A stretch of DNA of 64,000 nucleotides. Origin: Polytrichum commune (lineage: Eukaryota; Streptophyta; Polytrichopsida; Polytrichales; Polytrichaceae). This document shows positions 59,880 to 64,000 of this stretch, piece by piece; within the stretch, counting starts at the first letter, position 1, and each line of letters begins with the position of its first letter. The stretch is from NCBI GenBank assembly GCA_950295325.1, contig OX485806.1, forward strand, positions 9,670,001-9,734,000, given 5' to 3'. A program made the position numbers and the translations under genes. A model generated the notes under the pieces. That model ran no database searches. It was not told where the DNA came from and worked only from the letters and a program-made list of their open reading frames with translations.

Positions 59880-61358
59880 TTGTGTGAATCCTTGTGGTTG
59901 TGGTTGATGAGGGGGTTGGTCTTTGAATCACAATCTATCATCGGTTTAGGTCTTGGGTTTGGATTGTAGTCTTAAAGTGGTTGTCTCTTCAAATTTCTCC
60001 TCGGACCTTGGTTTCAAAGCTCTCTACATTGATTATCCCAATTAGTGTGCGTGGTACTAATTCCCAAAACACACACTATTTTGCCCAAGTCTCAAAATTA
60101 GCGAGGGTTGAAATCTTTACAAAGTGATACCGAATTCATGAATACATGCTCATTTACCATACACTACATTACAAGATAATTAGTGCATGCTCTAAGGTGC
60201 TTGTAGAGTGACTAGAAAATTTGTACGCAAACACATGCTTGTCACTAAATAGTGTCAAGATGATCAGTGTTAGTACTTTCATTAAAATTTTGCTATGAAT
60301 AGTATTTTTGGTGACCAGTTCCTGATGAACAGTGCTTCCTAGATCTTTTGGTGGCATTAATTTTGTAGCGTGAAGAAAGTTAGTACCACCTTCACCAATT
60401 TCCCACACGTGTTGTTTGCCCTCCCTTACTAATTGGGACAATCGAATTAGCGATGCCACATGAGCTTGAACAACCACCCCAAGGGTGATCAACCACGCTG
60501 AGTACGGGGGTTGATGGGGTAAGGGGTCACGGTTGTGAGGGTGATGAAGTACTTTTATGCCTTTTCCATGGAAACAAAACCAAAAAAGATAACCATGACC
60601 ACAACCACCGCTACACTAAATAAGATATTTAGTGTTTGATATTATATTTAATGTTCTTACCACCCTACCTTGCTCAACACTAATTTTCAATTTCTCGACA
60701 ATTAGTGTTAGAAGTTATGCTAGAAGATATGTTGGAATTCTCCTATAATTATCATTGTTAATTTTTTTTTCATATCCTTACTAACACTAAATCCAAACAT
60801 GTAACTTCCACATATTTCCATAGTTGATATTTAGTGTTTGAACTTACATTTAATGTTACTTACTTTCGTAGGGTTATTGATATTTAGTGTATGCATTCGT
60901 GTTTAATGTATCAAATACTAAATACCCTTTTTAGTGTAGTGTAAACAACCCTTCAAGTAATATCTGGGAAGGTTTTGGACAAAATCGGTCAAGATCCAAG
61001 TATTTCCAAGTCAAACCGGTTACATGTTGATGTATTTTGGCTTTTTAAAACATGAATTTAGCACATATTATATAGATGCCTCTAACTTAAACGATCGCCA
61101 ATTTCCCTAGAGTCTTGAATTTAAACTCTTTAATTCCCAAACTCAACCATCTCATATGTAACTAAGCTTGAGAGGTTTTTGGACATAATCAGTCAACAAT
61201 CCTAGTGTTTCGAGTCCCAACCGATGACAAAGCCTTTTGGTTTTTCCTTTACTATTCCAAGGCATATTCTATAAATTACTCTGAAAATGATCGGTATCTT
61301 TCCTAAAGAAGTCTTCGACCGGTTGTTTCTCAAAGGCTAACCACACCATCTGCACCTA
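59880..61358. other. Gene-free DNA rich in ACACTAAATA palindromes
   Basis: No gene is supported. A near-perfect palindrome stands at 60613-60635 and related half-sites at about 60,838, 60,884 and 60,930. A partial copy of the 1236-1462 element end is at about 60,025-60,060. Confidence 0.5.
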
Positions 61359-61573
61359 CACTAAATATTGTACTTAGTGGTCACTTACTATTTAGAGTAC
61401 GGCAATGCTATAACTATTTACTGCATATCTCAAATTTTGCCAACAAAAGTCAAAGTGACTGTTTGGACTTTACAAAACATTAAAATATTTACTAGTTGAT
61501 AATAGATTTACATCCATAGTTAAAATATAGTGTGATTCCAAGTAGTAAGCGACACTAAGTCCAATATTTAGTG
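61359..61573. mobile_element. Small TIR element starting CACTA, about 215 bp
   Basis: The left end CACTAAATATTGTACTTAGT and the reverse complement of the right end CACTAAATATTGGACTTAGT are nearly identical and extend into the CTTACTAT region. The terminal CACTA could mean a CACTA/EnSpm derivative, but the 3-bp flanks (CTA and GAG) do not match. Interior similarity ties it to 6985-7185. Confidence 0.65.
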
Positions 61574-61650
61574 GAGCGGTCGGCTCTCCCTGTTGACTGC
61601 CCCATTCGGAAGCTTTCTAAAGGCCTGCTCCTGTGCTGAAAATGGAAAGT

Positions 61651-62380
61651 AATGAATTCCTCTTTAGCATGACACGTTTGGGAAGCACAAAAAAAGTTGT
61701 ATTATCGAGGTGTCGTGTTCTCATTAATATGACAAATGGTGTAAAGTTGTCGTATTATCGAGGGAATATGAAAACATAAGTAATATGAGCTTAATTAAAA
61801 AATAAAAATATATAGAACGAGTTTAAGCAATGTAGATGGTGTGAAATAATAACTTATAACTCCAAATAAATACAAATATTCTCAAGAACTTTTGAAACAT
61901 GAGTCCAAAGATCTCTGGTGTTGCTTACCCAAGTTAGCAATTGTCATCTTATCTAAATTCCCTAGTACCAACTTTTGAAAACTAATAATTTCGTTACCAC
62001 CAAAGTATAAAGAGTTCCCTAATAAGGAACTAGGCAACAATGATGCATGACGTTTCGCAACATACTAGGCAGGAGGCCGCGCTAGCCTTAACCACGTCCA
62101 TTCTGCATTGGTAACCCTAATTCTCATTACGTTCCCAATGGTAAGTGAAGGTCCCAGGTAGTTCCCAAGTGAAAATGGATGTATTTCAGATGTACATGAC
62201 AAAGACGAAAGGGATTTTAAAATAAACGACCCTCTTTAAAACGACAACATGGAGAGTCTAAATGTCGCATTATCGAGTGCCGTGGTCGTATAAAAGAGGG
62301 AGTTTTGGACTTAAAAAAGTGTGGTCGCGCAAGAATGTGTCGGTAATTATCGAGGGTGTTGTATTAACGAGGTTAGACTG
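61651..62380. mobile_element. Pogo/Tc1-mariner-like element, the SINE-free relative
   Basis: It aligns with 18936-20033 over most of its length, including both diverged termini (right end, reverse complemented, CAGTCTAACCTCGTTAATAC) and the internal GTCGTATTATCGAGGGAATA. It lacks the SINE. TA duplications are not preserved at its ends. Confidence 0.6.
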
Positions 62381-62439
62381 TGATCAACTGGTGTGCGCAC
62401 GTGGCATTTGGGTCGGTCAGCCTAGGAGAGGGTCGCATC

Positions 62440-62830
62440 CAATACCCCAGTGCCACTTGGCATTGACCCAATCCAGCGCGGCCGACCCGACCGGAGCCGG
62501 GCAGCGCAGGGCCGGGCAGCATCGGGCAGCACCGGGCAGGGGCGGGCAGGGGCAGGCTGCTTCCTCTTCGTCTTCCCCAGCATCGCACCTCGCGCAGCCT
62601 GAACGTCGCAGGAGCAGCGGGGAGGCGCTACCTCAACTCCCCTCCCCTCCCCTCGCCTCGAACACAAAACAATTGCAGAGCCTCTCACCCTTTAAGTTAT
62701 CATAAGCTATGCCATCCCCTCACGAGCTTACGTCCCTTCATCTTCTTCTCCTTCTTCTCCTTCTCCACCACCTCCTCCTACTCACTAGCCACCCTCCGAG
62801 CCTGCTGCATTGGACTACCGGATCGCCGTC
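62440..62830 (+). promoter_or_regulatory. GC-rich promoter/leader of a gene running off the window
   Basis: A GC-rich block with CGGGCAGCA / CGGGCAGGGG short repeats (about 62,500-62,560) is followed by a pyrimidine-rich leader (CTTCTCCTTCTTCTCC, CCACCTCCTCC). This is typical of housekeeping-gene leaders. Transcription start unknown. Confidence 0.4.
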
Positions 62831-64000
62831 ATGGCGCCTGCCGTTTCTGGTAACTCACTCGTTCACACTCTGCATCGCTTGCTCACTCGTTCTGGACCAT
62901 TTAACTTCATCCGTAGTAGTGCTGTCGTGCCTAAGGAGGGAGGGAGGGAGGGAGGGAGGGAGGGTTTGGTGTCCCGATCCGAGAGCTAGGCCTGGACTGC
63001 ATAAGAATGAATTGGTCACTTTTCGTTTATAATATAATCGATGGTGATTCTAGTACGATGGGTGTTGAATTATGGCCTTTAGGGTTGCCTCTGTGCAAAT
63101 GCCAATTTAATAGTGCAGTTGTTACAGCTTTTGCGTACATTGGACTGGATCCTGGCCATGGTCAAGTCAAGGTCTACGCTGTGCATCCCTTGCTCACTAT
63201 TCTCGACCATTAGCTTCATTCGTGTAGTTCTATCGTGCTTAAGAAAATCCAGACACTTGGTGGAGAGTTTTGTGTTCGGATCCGAGGGTTAGGCTTCTTG
63301 CACAACGGGGGATGGGTCACGTTTCTTTTGTACGTTTTTGTATGTTTTTGTGGTGATTCTAGTGCGACGAGTGTTGAATTATGGCCTTTAGGGTTGTATC
63401 TCTGAAGCTTGAGGCCGAATTAGAGCTCTGAGGTTTTGAGGTTTTCGTTGCAACTTATACGGAGGTTTAAATGTTAGTTAGTTTCTAGCTGCTAGAGATG
63501 CCAGGACCTAATCTCCTGTCGTTTCTGTTAAAGTCACAGTGCTCACATTGCTCGACCACATTGCTCGACCACTAGGTTCATTCGTGGTAGTGTTGTCGTA
63601 CCTAAGAAGGAAGGAAGGAAGGAAGGCTCACACACTTGGTGGAGGATTGTTGTGTCTGGATCCGAGGGTTATGCCTCTTGCACAACAATTGATTCCTTGT
63701 TTATTGGTCATCTTTATTTTGATTTTTGATTTTTATAAATGTGGTGATTCTATTACGACGAGTGTTGAATTATGACCTTTGGGGTTGCTTTCTGAAAATT
63801 GAGGGGAGAAGTAAGCTTTGAGGTTTCCGTTGCAACCTATACAGAGGTGCAAATGCCAATTTAGTAGTGCAGTTGTACCCCTTGCGTACATTGGACTGGA
63901 TCCTCACCATGGCTCCTGCCGTTTCTCATAAGTCACAGTGTACCGTGTGCATCCCTTGGTCGCTTTTCTGAGTCATTAGCTTCAGTCGTAGTAGTGTTGC
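62810..64000 (+). repeat. Four-copy tandem repeat across a first exon and intron
   Basis: Copies begin near 62,810, 63,140, 63,515 and 63,891. Shared order: TTGGACTGGATCC, CATGG..CCTGCCGTTTCT, GCATCCCTTGCTCAC, TTCATYCGTAGTAGTG, GATCCGAGGGTTAGGC, GTGGTGATTCTAGTACGA and GTGTTGAATTATGGCCTTT. GGGA and GGAA microsatellites occupy the same place in copies 1 and 3. The last copy is cut by the window edge. Confidence 0.82.
62831..62849 (+). CDS. Candidate first coding exon (MAPAVS...), gene continues beyond window
   Basis: ATGGCGCCTGCCGTTTCTG runs straight into a donor-like GTAACT, after a GC-rich, pyrimidine-rich leader. Only six codons and one base are visible, so the product cannot be identified. 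A nearly exact copy, ATGGCTCCTGCCGTTTCT, lies at 63909-63926 in the last tandem unit but without the donor. It is therefore unclear which copy is used. Confidence 0.35.

Noticed and set aside
62262-62705. 147-codon ORF in the GC-rich right region
   Set aside because: It begins inside the pogo-like element and continues through repeat-rich GC DNA of the leader. Not protein-like.

Overview
The window is nuclear DNA of a land plant. It holds spliced genes with GT-AG introns for plant-type proteins: a tetraspanin, mitochondrial lipoyl synthase, an organellar BolA4-like protein and CHUP1, the chloroplast-positioning protein. They sit in moderately AT-rich intergenic DNA full of small non-autonomous transposons, SINEs and tandem arrays. 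I cannot name the species. The compact introns and the divergence from the angiosperm proteins I know would suit a seed-free plant (moss, lycophyte or fern), but that is a weak inference.

Layout. 1-13.4 kb has no convincing gene. It holds a Mutator-like foldback element (2432-5006) with roughly 0.6-kb terminal inverted repeats and a perfect 9-bp target-site duplication, several tandem arrays, small TIR elements and a PIF/Harbinger-type MITE. 13.4-15.6 kb is a two-exon tetraspanin gene on + with a GC-rich leader. 15.8-21.3 kb holds a duplicated 3' flank, TIR elements and a pogo-like element carrying a nested full-length SINE. 21.3-26.4 kb is the six-exon LIP1 gene on +, with a transposon or dispersed repeat in four of its five introns. 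27.4-29.5 kb on - has unidentified exon-like coiled-coil pieces. 30.2-32.9 kb is a three-exon BolA4-like gene on -. 33.9-35.5 kb is a 965-bp insertion carrying an E2F-type site and a truncated ORF inside a tandem duplication. 35.5-46.7 kb is gene-free, with an exact 165-bp tandem array, SINE pieces and a 10-unit hairpin array. 46.8-54.5 kb is CHUP1 (ten exons, +), preceded by a four-copy repeat. 54.5-62.4 kb is again repeats and MITEs. At the right edge (62.4-64 kb) a GC-rich leader and a tiny first exon appear to start another + gene, and the exon region is itself tandemly repeated.

The genes do not form an operon-like unit. LIP1 makes the lipoyl cofactor in mitochondria and uses Fe-S clusters. 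BolA4-type proteins act with monothiol glutaredoxins in organellar Fe-S metabolism, so these two neighbours are functionally related, though their proximity may be chance. The strongest structural observations are paired filled and empty sites (the SINE, and the 965-bp insert), the hairpin array at about 44.15-44.52 kb with a conserved loop and changing stems, and the repeated duplication of first-exon or leader DNA at BolA4, CHUP1 and the right-edge gene. All exon boundaries were worked out by hand from splice signals, reading phase and family similarity. No search was run.
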